64,000 bases of DNA from Puniceicoccaceae bacterium Marseille-Q1082 (GCA_904424815.1 CAJGBI010000001.1:248001-312000); one strand, 5' to 3'. Shown: positions 11,184 to 20,262, numbered from the stretch's first letter. The notes: generated from the letters alone by a model not told the origin. Numbers and translations: made by a program.

Positions 11184-11289
11184 AAAACGGATTTGCTCCG
11201 CGCGCCCGATGCAGAGGGAGACGCCGAGCTGGGCGTTTGGAAATCCGCATTTCGCGCATACAGGGAGTCCCGCCGGTTAATCGGGCGCT

Positions 11290-11315
11290 CGCCGCCTTTA
11301 AATGCGGCGGTTTTT
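11290..11315 (+). terminator. terminator of the PEP-CTERM gene
   Basis: A 6-bp stem CGCCGC/GCGGCG (11290-11295 with 11304-11309) around an AT-rich 8-nt loop, followed by G and TTTTT on the plus strand. Confidence 0.65.
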
Positions 11316-11332
11316 GAAGCGCAGAAAAGGCG

Positions 11333-11357
11333 CGGGAATTCGGTTTTCCCGGGTTTT
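11333..11357. terminator. possible bidirectional terminator between convergent PEP-CTERM genes
   Basis: A CGGGAA/TTCCCG stem (11333-11338 with 11346-11351) is followed by GTTTTT on the plus strand and CGCCTTTT on the minus strand. Confidence 0.45.
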
Positions 11358-11372
11358 TATTGAAGCATATGT

Positions 11373-12009
11373 TTATTTTTCCCGTCTTTTGCGCGCGGCG
11401 AAGGCGAGCGCGGCAAGCCCGAGCGTGGCGGCGATTCCGGAGGGTTCGGGGACGTGGGGAGAGATTTGCGGAAACGGCGGATATGCCGTTCAATTTCGAT
11501 ATCATGATTTTCCCGATAATTCCGTCTTGGAGTTTGACGGAAAAGTCGTTCGCGGAAACATTGCTGCCCTCCGTCGCGAACGATAGCAAATCCGCGCTCC
11601 ATTCGTCGTCTCCGGAGCTTTCCAACCGTCCTTGCGGATCGTATGCGGAAACGTTTATTTCGACGGACAGTTCGGACGATTCCGAACTCTTCGTCACGGT
11701 TCCGTTTATCTGCGTGAAGTCTTCCGGCTTTTTTTCTTCCGCCAAATCGAAGACTATGGTTCCGCGGTAAAAAGACACGGAGTCGAATACGACTTTTCCC
11801 GTTTCGGCATTTGAATACGTTCCCGCCGCGCTGAATACCGCCTTGTCCGCCCCGTTATATCCGTTTAAAAACAGGCTTCCGCCCTTCATTCCGTCGCGCA
11901 TGCCAATATCCGGCCTGCCGTTGCCTATCTCCGCTTCCCCGAGGGCGTCCGCGGAATCGGAGAACGCGTTGGCGTCTAACGTCCAGCCGCCGGTGTCGGC
12001 AAACCTCAT
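11373..12009 (-). pseudogene. broken PEP-CTERM protein gene (no signal peptide, frameshifted)
   Basis: From ATG at 12009 the minus strand encodes an acidic, beta-rich exported-type body (MRFADTGGWTLDANAFSDSA onwards) that runs to about 11490. The frame there continues into Arg-rich nonsense. One frame over, a textbook PEP-CTERM tail appears: VPEPSGIAATLG, LAALAFAARKRREK, stop at 11373. A 1-nt indel near 11470-11500 would join the two. No signal peptide precedes the start, because the upstream bases hold the terminator of the neighbouring gene, so the 5' end also looks lost. Either a decayed paralogue of the convergent gene, or a real gene with a sequencing error at the shift. Confidence 0.6.
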
Positions 12010-12061
12010 TATTTGCCGCCCTGCCGGAATTTCGGGGGTTTTGGGGAAAGAAAGGAAAAAC

Positions 12062-12090
12062 AAAAAGCCCCGCGCCGGCGGGAGCGGGGC
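12062..12090 (-). terminator. terminator of the sugar-isomerase-like gene
   Basis: GCCCCGC/GCGGGGC stem (12067-12073 with 12084-12090), followed on the minus strand by TTTTT (12062-12066), about 50 bp past the stop at 12138. Confidence 0.7.
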
Positions 12091-12137
12091 AGATTCAGAT
12101 CCAAATTTGCGCAAAAAATCCCGGGAGCGCCGGCGTA

Positions 12138-13034
12138 TTACGCGTAAAACTTGCGTATGAATTGCGCGTTGTGGCGTATTGTGTCGATTTCCTCGCCGTC
12201 CTTTTTTCTGTCGAATCCGTGCAGCTCGAATACCAGCCACCCCTCGTAGCCTATGGCTTCAATCGTCCTCAAACATTCGTCCATATTGCGCGGAAGGCCG
12301 GAGTTGGAGTCCAGCTTGTGCTTGGAGTCTTTCAAATGGATTTGCCCGATGCGGCCTTTGAGCGCTTTCAGGCAGTCGAGGGTGTCGTGCCCGTAGTATT
12401 GGAAATTGAATATGTCGAAGTAGACGTTTATCCAGTCGCTGCCGACGGCTTCGATTATCCGCAGGTTGTCCTTCGCCGACACGGAGTTTTCCATCGAAAC
12501 CATCACGCCCCTCTTTTGCGCGTAGGGCGCTACCTCTTTCAAGCGCGCGACGAGCGGGGCGAAGAATTTCTCGTTCATCGTCTTGTCGGGGTTCTGCATG
12601 TTGGCGGGCCCGTAGAAGGGCAGGAGCACGCAGTTTGCCCCGAGCTCAGCGGCGGCGTCTATGGCCTTGCATGTGAATTCCACCGCGCCGTCCGCGCTGT
12701 AAAACGGATTGGCGTTCATGCACGTCGGCGAAGTCGAGGCTATCTTCATGCCGGTTTTCGCCATAGCTTTTTTGTATTCGGCGATCTGCGCTTTCGTGAA
12801 AAATTCGCCCTCGGGCTTGGGCGCCGCCGAAGAGACCTGGACGCCGTCGAGCCCCGCAAGACTGGCGGTTTCAAGCGCCCCGGGGTTGCCCACGCCACCG
12901 AGCGTCCAGTCGCAGACGCCGAGCGGATGGGTTTTCTTTTTCCCGCAGGAGCAGAGGAAGCTCAGCGACAGCGCGCCGGCGCAGCCGGCGAATGCGGCGC
13001 GCCCCAAAAATTGCCTTCTCGAAATGTTTTGCAT
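12138..13034 (-). CDS. Tat-exported sugar phosphate isomerase/epimerase-like protein
   Basis: A 298-residue TIM-barrel protein of the AP-endonuclease 2/xylose-isomerase-like superfamily. ATG at 13034 opens a twin-arginine signal (SRRQFLG) with a lipobox-like Cys near residues 28-30, so it is exported folded and probably lipid-anchored. Barrel features include GLDGVQVSS, ANCVLLPFYG, VSMENS, WINVYFDIFNF, IGQIHLKDSK and LVFELHG, with His, Glu and Asp as candidate metal ligands. Exported members are abundant in Verrucomicrobiota and Planctomycetes and are linked to sugar catabolism; no substrate can be named. Confidence 0.78.
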   Translation of the reverse strand: MQNISRRQFLGRAAFAGCAGALSLSFLCSCGKKKTHPLGVCDWTLGGVGNPGALETASLAGLDGVQVSSAAPKPEGEFFTKAQIAEYKKAMAKTGMKIASTSPTCMNANPFYSADGAVEFTCKAIDAAAELGANCVLLPFYGPANMQNPDKTMNEKFFAPLVARLKEVAPYAQKRGVMVSMENSVSAKDNLRIIEAVGSDWINVYFDIFNFQYYGHDTLDCLKALKGRIGQIHLKDSKHKLDSNSGLPRNMDECLRTIEAIGYEGWLVFELHGFDRKKDGEEIDTIRHNAQFIRKFYA

Positions 13035-13132
13035 AATTTTTCCCTTTTCTGGAAGCGAGGATATCCGGAGGCAGGCCGTTGTCAACCCGCTGCGCGCGCG
13101 AATCGGGCGCAAAGTCAAAATAGTGAAAATTT

Positions 13133-14416
13133 TTACGATTTTGAGAGCAGGTATATCCTGTCGTTGGGTCGCATTTTCGACGGCACCTTTATCGAGGCCG
13201 TCTGCCCTTTGCGCACCTCGCCGGCGTCCGCGCCGCCGATTTGCGCGCTTTCGAGCTCAAATTCGACGTATCCGGTCGCGTTGCCCTCAACGCACAGCGT
13301 GTCCCCGATTTTCGCGGAGTTGTCGTCCACCGTTATTTCGGCTGCTCCCGCGCGCGGAAAATAGTTGCGCACGCGGCCGAGAATCAGCTTTTTTACGGTT
13401 GCGCGGTTGCCGGAGGAAGTCCAGTCTCCCGCGGGCCTGCCCATGTAGAAGCCGTCCGAAAAGCCGCGGTTGAAATTTTGCGACAGCCGCTCCAATTGCG
13501 ATTTTTTCAGCTCCGCGAACTTTTCGGAAAATCCGCTTTCGCCGCGGCGCTCGAACCAGAAATCCCGCGCGGCGCGGTATGCGCCCGCGGCCGCCGAGAC
13601 GTATTGCGCGTTGCGGTTGCGCCCCTCGATTTTCAGGGCGTCGGCGCCGGCCTCGAATAGCTTTTCTATAAAAGGGAGGGTGCAGAGGTCTTTCGGACTC
13701 ATCACGAACCCTTCGCACACGGCGAATTCCGCGCCGTTTTCGCGCTTTTCCCTTACGGAGTATTCGCGGCGGCACGGCTGGAGGCATTCGCCCCTGTTGG
13801 CGCTCTTGCCGTAGGCGTATTGGGACATGAAGCACCTGCCGCTTATGGATACGCACATCGCACCGTGGGCGAACACTTCGATTTCGATTTTCGCGGCGTT
13901 TTCGGCGCCGATTTTTTCGGCGGCGAGCCTTTTTATGGAGGCTATGTCTTCGAGCGCGCATTCGCGGGCGAGGACGAACCTCCGTATCCCGAACCTCCTG
14001 AAATAGGCGCACACACCGTCGGAGTTGGCGACCCCCGCCTGCGTTGACAAAAACACCTCCAGCCCCGCGCCGAGCGCGCGCTCTATCGCGGCGAAGTCCC
14101 ACGCGATTACCGCGTCCACCCCCGCGTCCCTTGCGGCGCGGACGTGGAGGTCGAGCGTCGCGGCTTCGGAGTCGAAGTATATGTTGTTTAGCGCAAGGTA
14201 CGCTTTGGCTCCGCGCTTGTGGCATTCGTCCGCTATCCGCGGGAGGTCCGAAACGTCGAAATTTCGCGCCCCGGCCCTCATGTTGCTGCCTTTTATGCCG
14301 AAGTACGCGGCGTCCGCGCCGCTTTGAAGGGCGGCGCTTAGGCACACGAAGTCGCCGGCGGGCGCCATTATTTCCGGACGCCGGACGGGGGAGGGAAAGC
14401 GGGCGTTGCGTTCCAT
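13133..14416 (-). CDS. peptidase U32 family protein (TrhP/RlhA-like)
   Basis: A 427-residue U32-family protein. Characterised relatives are RNA hydroxylation factors (TrhP for tRNA, RlhA for 23S rRNA) rather than proteases. ATG at 14416 is chosen because PEIMAPAGDF starts the family homology; the longer frame upstream overlaps the divergent rpoN leader. The Cys-rich signature GRCFMSQYAYGKSANRGECLQPCRREY and FVMSPKDLC are intact, as is the C-terminal beta domain (VGKRVNYFP-like segment, then GDTL). It is divergent from rpoN with about 115 bp between the starts. Which RNA is modified cannot be told from the sequence. Confidence 0.85.
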   Translation of the reverse strand: MERNARFPSPVRRPEIMAPAGDFVCLSAALQSGADAAYFGIKGSNMRAGARNFDVSDLPRIADECHKRGAKAYLALNNIYFDSEAATLDLHVRAARDAGVDAVIAWDFAAIERALGAGLEVFLSTQAGVANSDGVCAYFRRFGIRRFVLARECALEDIASIKRLAAEKIGAENAAKIEIEVFAHGAMCVSISGRCFMSQYAYGKSANRGECLQPCRREYSVREKRENGAEFAVCEGFVMSPKDLCTLPFIEKLFEAGADALKIEGRNRNAQYVSAAAGAYRAARDFWFERRGESGFSEKFAELKKSQLERLSQNFNRGFSDGFYMGRPAGDWTSSGNRATVKKLILGRVRNYFPRAGAAEITVDDNSAKIGDTLCVEGNATGYVEFELESAQIGGADAGEVRKGQTASIKVPSKMRPNDRIYLLSKS

Positions 14417-14532
14417 ATCCCGCAATTCTTTCTTTCGGAGGCGGGCGGGCAACAAAAAAGAGTTCCCGATTCTTAATGCTTGAAGGCTGGCGCCGGTTTG
14501 ATTTAAAAAATTTTCTCTTTTTAAAACGCGCA

Positions 14533-15915
14533 ATGCCGCCTGAAATGAAACAGACGCAGCGTGCCGAGCAGGGGCTCGCGCTCACGCCGCAACTGAAAAA
14601 AAGCCTCGAGATTCTCCAGGCTTCCGCGCTCGATTTGGCGGGGGAGGTCTCCGCCCAGCTGCGCACCAACCCGCTGCTCGAGGACGTTTCCGCCGAGGGA
14701 TTTGCCGACCGCCCGCAGTCCGTGGGCGAGCCGACCGACGGGGAGTTTTCGGATTTCGACGACGGGTACGGCGAATCCGCGGGCTCCGACGCCGCCAGGG
14801 AGTCCGCCGCGCGGCGCGACTTTGCGCTCAATTCGATTCCCGACAAAATTTCCCTGCGCGAGCACCTCCTCAACGAGGCGAATCTCGACGCCCCGAGCGA
14901 AGGGGCGGCCAAGGCGTTCGCGTTTTTCGCGGGCGAGCTCGACGACAGGGGGTTTTTGCCGCGCGAGGCCGCGGCGCGCGCGGAAGAGATTGGATTTTCC
15001 AAAGAGGACGCGGAGGCGGCGATAAAGCTTCTGCGCGAAAGCGACCCTCCCGGAATCGGCGCCTTCGACATGCGCGACTCCCTCATGCTGCAGCTCGAGC
15101 GCAAGGGCATGGGCGGCAGCCTCGCCCACAGGATTCTCGAAAGCCGCTACGATCTGCTGATGAAGCGCAAAGTTTCGGAAATCGCGCGCCTTGAAAACTC
15201 CGGCGAGGCGGAAGTGGAGGCAGCCATAGGCGAAATCGCCAAGCTGAGCACGTCTCCGGCGCACGAGTTCGCGCGCGACGACGACAGGTTTGTCTACGCG
15301 GACGTGGCGTACAAAAAAACGCCCGAGGGCGCGTGGACGGCGGAGCTTACGAACGAATACGTCCCGAAGCTGCGCATAAACCAGGAATACCGCAAAATGG
15401 CTTCCGACGCCGCCGTCACGAGGGACGAGGCGGCGTACATCTCGTCAAAAATCCGCGAGGGCAAATTTATAATAGAGGCGATAGAGCATCGCCAGAAGAC
15501 GCTGCTTAAAATCGCGCTGGCGATTCTCGAATTGCAGCCGGAGTTTTTCGAGCGCGGGACGGGCGCGCTCAAGCCCATGACAATGCAGGACGTCGCGGAT
15601 TTGGTGGGCGTACACGCTACGACCGTCGGGCGCGCGGTCTCGGAAAAATACGCCGAAACCCCGTTCGGGATACTGCCGCTAAAAAGCTTTTTCGGCGCGG
15701 GCTACGATTCGGGCTCCGGCGGGGGGGTAGCCAGCTCGTCCGTTAAGGAGCGCATACGCGCGATAGTGGGCGGGGAGTCTCCCCGCGCGCCGCTGAGCGA
15801 CTCTAAAATAGCGGAAATCCTCTCGTCGGAGGGCGTGGACATCGCGCGAAGGACGGTTGCCAAATACCGCGAGGAGCTCGGCATCGCCCCGAAGAATTTG
15901 AGAAGGAGGTTTTGA
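14533..15915 (+). CDS. rpoN: RNA polymerase sigma-54 factor
   Basis: The 460-residue sigma-54 factor, which directs RNA polymerase to -24/-12 promoters under AAA activator control. ATG at 14533 (or 14545) precedes the Gln/Leu-rich activator region, here QGLALTPQLKKSLEILQAS. The core-binding domain follows. The helix-turn-helix segment is MQDVADLVGVHATTVGRAVSEKY, and the RpoN box near the C terminus reads ARRTVAKYREELGI. A strong Shine-Dalgarno (AAGGAGG, 15903-15909) within its 3' end serves the next gene, whose ATG directly follows its TGA. No enhancer-binding activator gene is in the window. Confidence 0.95.
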   Translation: MPPEMKQTQRAEQGLALTPQLKKSLEILQASALDLAGEVSAQLRTNPLLEDVSAEGFADRPQSVGEPTDGEFSDFDDGYGESAGSDAARESAARRDFALNSIPDKISLREHLLNEANLDAPSEGAAKAFAFFAGELDDRGFLPREAAARAEEIGFSKEDAEAAIKLLRESDPPGIGAFDMRDSLMLQLERKGMGGSLAHRILESRYDLLMKRKVSEIARLENSGEAEVEAAIGEIAKLSTSPAHEFARDDDRFVYADVAYKKTPEGAWTAELTNEYVPKLRINQEYRKMASDAAVTRDEAAYISSKIREGKFIIEAIEHRQKTLLKIALAILELQPEFFERGTGALKPMTMQDVADLVGVHATTVGRAVSEKYAETPFGILPLKSFFGAGYDSGSGGGVASSSVKERIRAIVGGESPRAPLSDSKIAEILSSEGVDIARRTVAKYREELGIAPKNLRRRF

Positions 15916-16581
15916 ATGCTTCGGGATTTTGAAATTTTTGTTGTCGCCGACGCGTCTGGCTCGGGCGTGAAAATCGCCCTCGTGCGTGGCGGGAAGGCGG
16001 TTGTCGAGGCGTCGCGGCCAAATATGGCGATGGAGGGCTTTATGTCGGCTCTCGCCGAGGCATGCGGTTCGTGCTTGGGCGAAATCGGGGCGTTCGCACT
16101 CTGCGTCGGCCCGGGTTCCATGCTCTCGACGCGCGTGGCAAGCTGCGCGCTCTCGACCGTCGCGGCGCTTACGGGCGCGAAGCTGTTTTCGTGGGACGCC
16201 ATGCAGGTTGCCGCCGCCGCCCTCTCGCGGGGGTTTGCCGAGGGGTTTCCCGAAATGCGCGGGGATTTCCGGATAGTCGCGCCGTCCCGCAAGGGATACG
16301 CAAACGCGCTCGATTTCCGCGGGGGGGCCGCCGCGAGGCAGGAGGAGGTCGAGATAGGCGCGCTTGATGCGATGGAGCCGCTTCCGACGGCGTTGCTCGA
16401 CCAGCGCGCCGACGTGGACCCGCGGCTCGCCGGTTTTAAGAGGCTCGGACTGCCGGCGTCGGCCGCCGCCCGCGCTCTCCTGTCGGATCCGGGGCTCGCC
16501 GGGCTTTGCGCGTTTCCGCCGGAGCCTAAATCGCTTTCAAAAAGGGAGTACGCCAAATGGAAGGCTCAAGCGCGCATCTGA
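15916..16581 (+). CDS. tsaB: TsaB-like tRNA threonylcarbamoyladenosine protein
   Basis: A 221-residue protein resembling TsaB, the non-catalytic partner of TsaD in making t6A at position 37 of ANN-decoding tRNAs. The opening ADASGSGVKIALV corresponds to the ASKHA first strand. LCVGPGSMLSTRVASCALSTVAAL corresponds to the GPGSFTGLRIG region, but diverges from it. The length fits. It directly abuts rpoN and overlaps the next gene by 25 bp, so the three are translationally coupled. The call is moderate because the central motif is degenerate. Confidence 0.65.
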   Translation: MLRDFEIFVVADASGSGVKIALVRGGKAVVEASRPNMAMEGFMSALAEACGSCLGEIGAFALCVGPGSMLSTRVASCALSTVAALTGAKLFSWDAMQVAAAALSRGFAEGFPEMRGDFRIVAPSRKGYANALDFRGGAAARQEEVEIGALDAMEPLPTALLDQRADVDPRLAGFKRLGLPASAAARALLSDPGLAGLCAFPPEPKSLSKREYAKWKAQARI

Positions 16582-17687
16582 GGTGCTCCGTGCACATAGA
16601 CCTCTGCGCAATGGAGAGGAACCTCGGGAAACTCAGGCACTTCATGGGGAGGGAGAAGGGCTATATTGCGCTGCTTTCGGCGGACGCTTTCGGCTACGGC
16701 GTGGAGGCGGCTGTCGTGCGCCTGATGCTCAGCGGCGCCGACGCTTTCGCCGTGACGAACGCCGAAGAAGGCGCGCGCGTCAGGGAGGTCGGCCCGGGGT
16801 GGAAGATAATAGTGATGAGCTCGTCGCTGCCCGGCGAGGAATCCGCGTATTTTGAGAATTCCCTGACGCCCGTTCTCGCGGGCGCCGAGGAGGTGTTGAG
16901 GTTCGAGGCCGCGGCAAAGGCCGCCGGAAGGACGCTTCCGGTGCATTTGCGGCTTCCGGTTTTCGGGGACGCGCTGCCGTCGCGCGCCGACGCCGCGGAA
17001 ATGCTCGAAAAGATTTTGGAGTCCCCGTTTTTGAGGCTCGAGGCGTTCTGCCTGCCGGGGGCGGGGTCGGGCGCGCCCGTCGAAGGGTCGGAGCCCGACG
17101 CCGAATTCCTTTCTTACGCCGCCAGCAGGCTTGGAGCGGCGGCGGGGTCGGTTTATATACACCACGGCGACGTCTGCGAACTCTCCGCGCTGCCTCCCGA
17201 ATTCGACAGGTCGCTGCGCGCGGGGCTGGTGCTCTTCGGGATAAGGCCGTCGGAAAAGTCCATCCTGCGCGGCTTCGAGCCCGAGAGGGTTCTCGTTTTC
17301 AGGACATCCGTCAGCCTCGTAAAAGAGCTTCCCAAAGGCGCGACAGTCGGGTACGGCAGGACTTTCAGGCTTGAAAGGGACTCCAAAATAGCCCTGCTTT
17401 CGGTAGGGTACGGCGACGGCGTGCCGCGCGAGGGCGGCGGGAGGATGTCCGTGCTCATAAGGGGCGCGCGCGTCCCCGTCATAGGCAGGGTTTCGATGGA
17501 CCAGGCCGCGGTGGACGCCAGCGGCCTCGCCGACGTGCGCGAAGGCGACGAAGCCGTCATCGTGGGCCCGTGCGGGAATGACGAAATCTCGATAGAGGAG
17601 TATTGCGGGCGCCTCGGCATAACCCCGGCGCAGGCGCTGACTTCCATCACAAAGCGCGTTGCGCGCTTTTACAAGACGCTCTATTGA
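16557..17687 (+). CDS. alanine racemase-like protein lacking the PLP lysine
   Basis: A 376-residue protein with the alanine racemase layout: an N-terminal barrel (VHIDLCAMERNLGKLR) and a C-terminal domain with SVGYGDGVPR (catalytic Tyr near 285) and GRVSMDQ (Asp near 315). The Schiff-base lysine expected in a VVKADAYGHG motif is replaced by Ser 41 (ALLSADAFGYG; codon TCG). The MDTGMGRLG and THFA segments that hold Arg 136 and His 166 in the Geobacillus enzyme are unrecognisable. It overlaps tsaB by 25 bp. By family knowledge it should not racemise alanine. It may be a regulatory or PLP-free paralogue, or a decaying copy; the frame is intact throughout. Confidence 0.75.
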   Translation: MEGSSAHLRCSVHIDLCAMERNLGKLRHFMGREKGYIALLSADAFGYGVEAAVVRLMLSGADAFAVTNAEEGARVREVGPGWKIIVMSSSLPGEESAYFENSLTPVLAGAEEVLRFEAAAKAAGRTLPVHLRLPVFGDALPSRADAAEMLEKILESPFLRLEAFCLPGAGSGAPVEGSEPDAEFLSYAASRLGAAAGSVYIHHGDVCELSALPPEFDRSLRAGLVLFGIRPSEKSILRGFEPERVLVFRTSVSLVKELPKGATVGYGRTFRLERDSKIALLSVGYGDGVPREGGGRMSVLIRGARVPVIGRVSMDQAAVDASGLADVREGDEAVIVGPCGNDEISIEEYCGRLGITPAQALTSITKRVARFYKTLY

Positions 17688-17825
17688 GCGCCGGCGGCAA
17701 CTCCCTCGCGTCCGGATTCCCATCCGCGGGGTTCTGGGATGCGCGCGGTTTTGCGTTGAAAACGAAAGCCTTGGCGCAAGTATCTGTTTGACTTGCGCGC
17801 GCCTTTCGGCAAGACTTTCCCGATT

Positions 17826-19517
17826 ATGATGAAGCTTGTCAAGACATTGCTCGTTATCCTCGCCGCCGCCGCGGTAATCGGCTTCTTTTATTTTCTCACG
17901 CTCATGTCGCCCGGCAAGTCGGTAAAGGCCCCGTCCGAATATATCGATCCGTCGGTGGAAAGTTCCCAGCTGCTCAAAGAGTCCGAAGAGCTCGAGGCGG
18001 AATTCGAGAAGTCCGCCTCGGTCGGAATAGTTTCCGCCGCGGAGGTGGACAAGCTCCGCAAGGCGATAAGGCTCCAGGAAATTTACATAGAAAAGGCGCG
18101 CGCGACCTCTTCTGACAGGGCTCCGATGAACCGCCTAACGCGCCTGCGCGCCCGCCTGCACAACGTGGAGGCCGAGCCGCTTTCGCGCCTCGTGGCGGAT
18201 TTTGAAAAGAACGCGCGCACAGCGGAGGAGTCCGGCGACTCCGATGCCGCCGACAGGTTCTACCGCCAGGCCTACGACATACAGGACAAAATCAACCGAA
18301 ACTATTGGCTCTCGGATTTCAAAAGCGTGACAAAAGTCGTCGAGATCGACAAGGCGATAAAAAATTTGCAAGTCCGCCCTATGTACGAGGAAAGCCTCGC
18401 CGCGGAAAAGCGCGCGAAAGAGGCCGTCTCCAAATCCGACTGGAAGGCGGCGGTCGCCGAATACGAAAAAGCGATGCAAATCAGCCGCGACATAAGCCTC
18501 AAATTCCCGACCTCCGGATACAACGACTACATGCGCATACAGCGCATGCGCGGCGAACTCGACTCTCTGAAATCCTCCGACCTGAAAGTCGAGATAGAAA
18601 AGCTGCTCGGCGAGGCGGGCGAGCTCCAGAAGAAGGGCGAATTCGCGGCGGCGTCCGACAAATACGCGATGGCGGCCGTCCGCCAAAAGGACATAAACGA
18701 GCTATTCCCGCGCAGCATACACGCCTCCGAGGAAAAGCTTTCGGAGTATTCAAACCTTTCGACGGAGGCGAAAAGCCGCATATACGCCGCCGAAATTTCC
18801 GCCCTCGACAAGGAGTTCACCGAGGCGGTGCGCGCCTCCGACATCTCGAAGGCCTCCGACCTGTCTGCGAACTTAGTCGCCCGCGTCGAGCAGTTCAGAA
18901 AGGATTTTCCGAGAAATTCGGACATAACTTCCGAGGATCTCATCCGCGTGCGCTACCTCAATTTTACCATAAGGCATATAGCGGAGATTCAGAAGCTCGT
19001 GAAGTCGGACCTTCTTGCGGTCGGCTCCGGCGGAAAGAAAATGCTCAAAACGGAGGTCACGCAAAAGCTGTACTCGCTCGTGATGCAGGAAAATCCGAGC
19101 CGCAACCAGTCGTCCGAGGACAACCCCGTGGAGTCGGCCACCTACCAGGAGGCGATGACATTCTGCCAGCGCCTCGGCTGGATTCTCGGAATGAGGGTGT
19201 CGCTGCCGGCGGAATCGGAATTTGTCGAGGCCGTGGGCAATTTGCGCTACGCGGACATAGACGCGATATCGTGGAACGCTTCCAACAGCGGGGGCTCAAT
19301 ACACCCCGTCGCGGCTAAGAAGGCTAACGACAAGGGATTTTTCGACCTGCTCGGCAATGTAGGGGAGTTCGTCCTCGGAGAGGAGGAGGGCGGCGCGACG
19401 GTGCTCGGCGGCAGCTCGCAGACTTCCGCCGACGCGATTTCCTCGCTGCCGCGCGCAAAGGCGGACGCCAACCAGCGCAACCGCATGACCGGTTTCAGGA
19501 TAACCGTTTCCGAGTAG
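17826..19517 (+). CDS. membrane-anchored protein with coiled-coil/TPR-like body and FGE-like C-terminal domain
   Basis: About 563 residues. ATG at 17826 (or 17829) precedes a single membrane helix (LLVILAAAAVIGFFYFLTL). A long Glu/Lys/Ala-rich alpha-helical body with TPR-like pairs covers about residues 50-400, for example SDWKAAVAEYEKAMQI and KKGEFAAASDKYAMAA. The last 120 residues resemble the formylglycine-generating-enzyme/SUMF1 fold: ATYQEAMTFCQRLG, MRVSLPAESEFVEAVG, GFFDLLGNVGEFVLG, RNRMTGFRI. The catalytic cysteines of true FGE are not seen, so a binding or structural role is more likely. It is followed 4 bp later by hisA. Confidence 0.6.
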   Translation: MMKLVKTLLVILAAAAVIGFFYFLTLMSPGKSVKAPSEYIDPSVESSQLLKESEELEAEFEKSASVGIVSAAEVDKLRKAIRLQEIYIEKARATSSDRAPMNRLTRLRARLHNVEAEPLSRLVADFEKNARTAEESGDSDAADRFYRQAYDIQDKINRNYWLSDFKSVTKVVEIDKAIKNLQVRPMYEESLAAEKRAKEAVSKSDWKAAVAEYEKAMQISRDISLKFPTSGYNDYMRIQRMRGELDSLKSSDLKVEIEKLLGEAGELQKKGEFAAASDKYAMAAVRQKDINELFPRSIHASEEKLSEYSNLSTEAKSRIYAAEISALDKEFTEAVRASDISKASDLSANLVARVEQFRKDFPRNSDITSEDLIRVRYLNFTIRHIAEIQKLVKSDLLAVGSGGKKMLKTEVTQKLYSLVMQENPSRNQSSEDNPVESATYQEAMTFCQRLGWILGMRVSLPAESEFVEAVGNLRYADIDAISWNASNSGGSIHPVAAKKANDKGFFDLLGNVGEFVLGEEEGGATVLGGSSQTSADAISSLPRAKADANQRNRMTGFRITVSE

Positions 19518-19521
19518 CCTT

Positions 19522-20262
19522 ATGAAAATATATCCGGCAGTGGACATAAAGGACGGGAAGTGCGTGCGGCTTAAAATGGGCAACGCCGCCGACAAAACCG
19601 TGTATTTCGAAAACCCTCTCGACGCCGCAAAATCCTTTGCGGACGCTGGGAGCGACGCAATCCACGTCGTGGACCTCGACGGGGCGTTCTCGGGTGAGTC
19701 CGCCAATCTTCCGGCGATATCTCGGATAGCTGCTCTGGGCATGTTCGTCGAGCTCGGCGGCGGCCTGCGCGACGAAGCATCGGTAAGGCGCGCGTTCGAC
19801 GCCGGCGCGGGGCGCGCGATAATCGGAACGAAAGCGTGCACGAATCCGGATTTCGCAGTATCCCTCGCCGAAAAATACGGCGGCAGGATAGCGGTCGGCA
19901 TAGACGCGCGCGGGGGAAAGGTCGCTATAAAGGGCTGGGTGGAAGTGTCGGATCTGGACGCTTTCGGCCTCGCCGCAAGCCTCGCGCGCGCGGGAGTCGG
20001 GACTTTCGTATACACCGACATCGACACCGACGGAATGCTCGCCGGCCCGAACCTCGCCGCCCAGAAAAGAATGCTTGAAACTCTTTCGCCCTTCGGCGCG
20101 CGGCTCGTCGCATCGGGCGGGGTGTCCTCGGAAAAGGACGTTTCGGATTTTCTGGAGCTTGCGCGCTCCCATGAAAATCTCGAGGGGCTCATAGTGGGCA
20201 AGGCGATCTACGAGCGCAGGGTGGATCTGCCGAAAATCATAAAAATGGCGTCATGCCGCTGA
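19522..20262 (+). CDS. hisA: HisA, phosphoribosylformimino-AICAR-P isomerase
   Basis: A 246-residue TIM-barrel isomerase that opens the ribose of ProFAR to PRFAR in histidine synthesis. The catalytic Asp near the start is in IYPAVDIKDGKCVRL, and the second lies in VYTDIDTDGML. The phosphate-binding loops VELGGGLRD and VASGGVSS, and LEGLIVGKAIYE near the end, are all present. No other his gene is adjacent. It is co-directional with its neighbours and overlaps the methyltransferase gene by 10 bp. Confidence 0.95.
   Translation: MKIYPAVDIKDGKCVRLKMGNAADKTVYFENPLDAAKSFADAGSDAIHVVDLDGAFSGESANLPAISRIAALGMFVELGGGLRDEASVRRAFDAGAGRAIIGTKACTNPDFAVSLAEKYGGRIAVGIDARGGKVAIKGWVEVSDLDAFGLAASLARAGVGTFVYTDIDTDGMLAGPNLAAQKRMLETLSPFGARLVASGGVSSEKDVSDFLELARSHENLEGLIVGKAIYERRVDLPKIIKMASCR

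Noticed and set aside
10894-11360. C-terminal part of the long minus-strand frame over the intact PEP-CTERM gene
   Set aside because: It is antisense to a better gene and turns Arg/Pro-rich once past the frameshift. Only the part from 11373 to 12009 is treated as a gene remnant.
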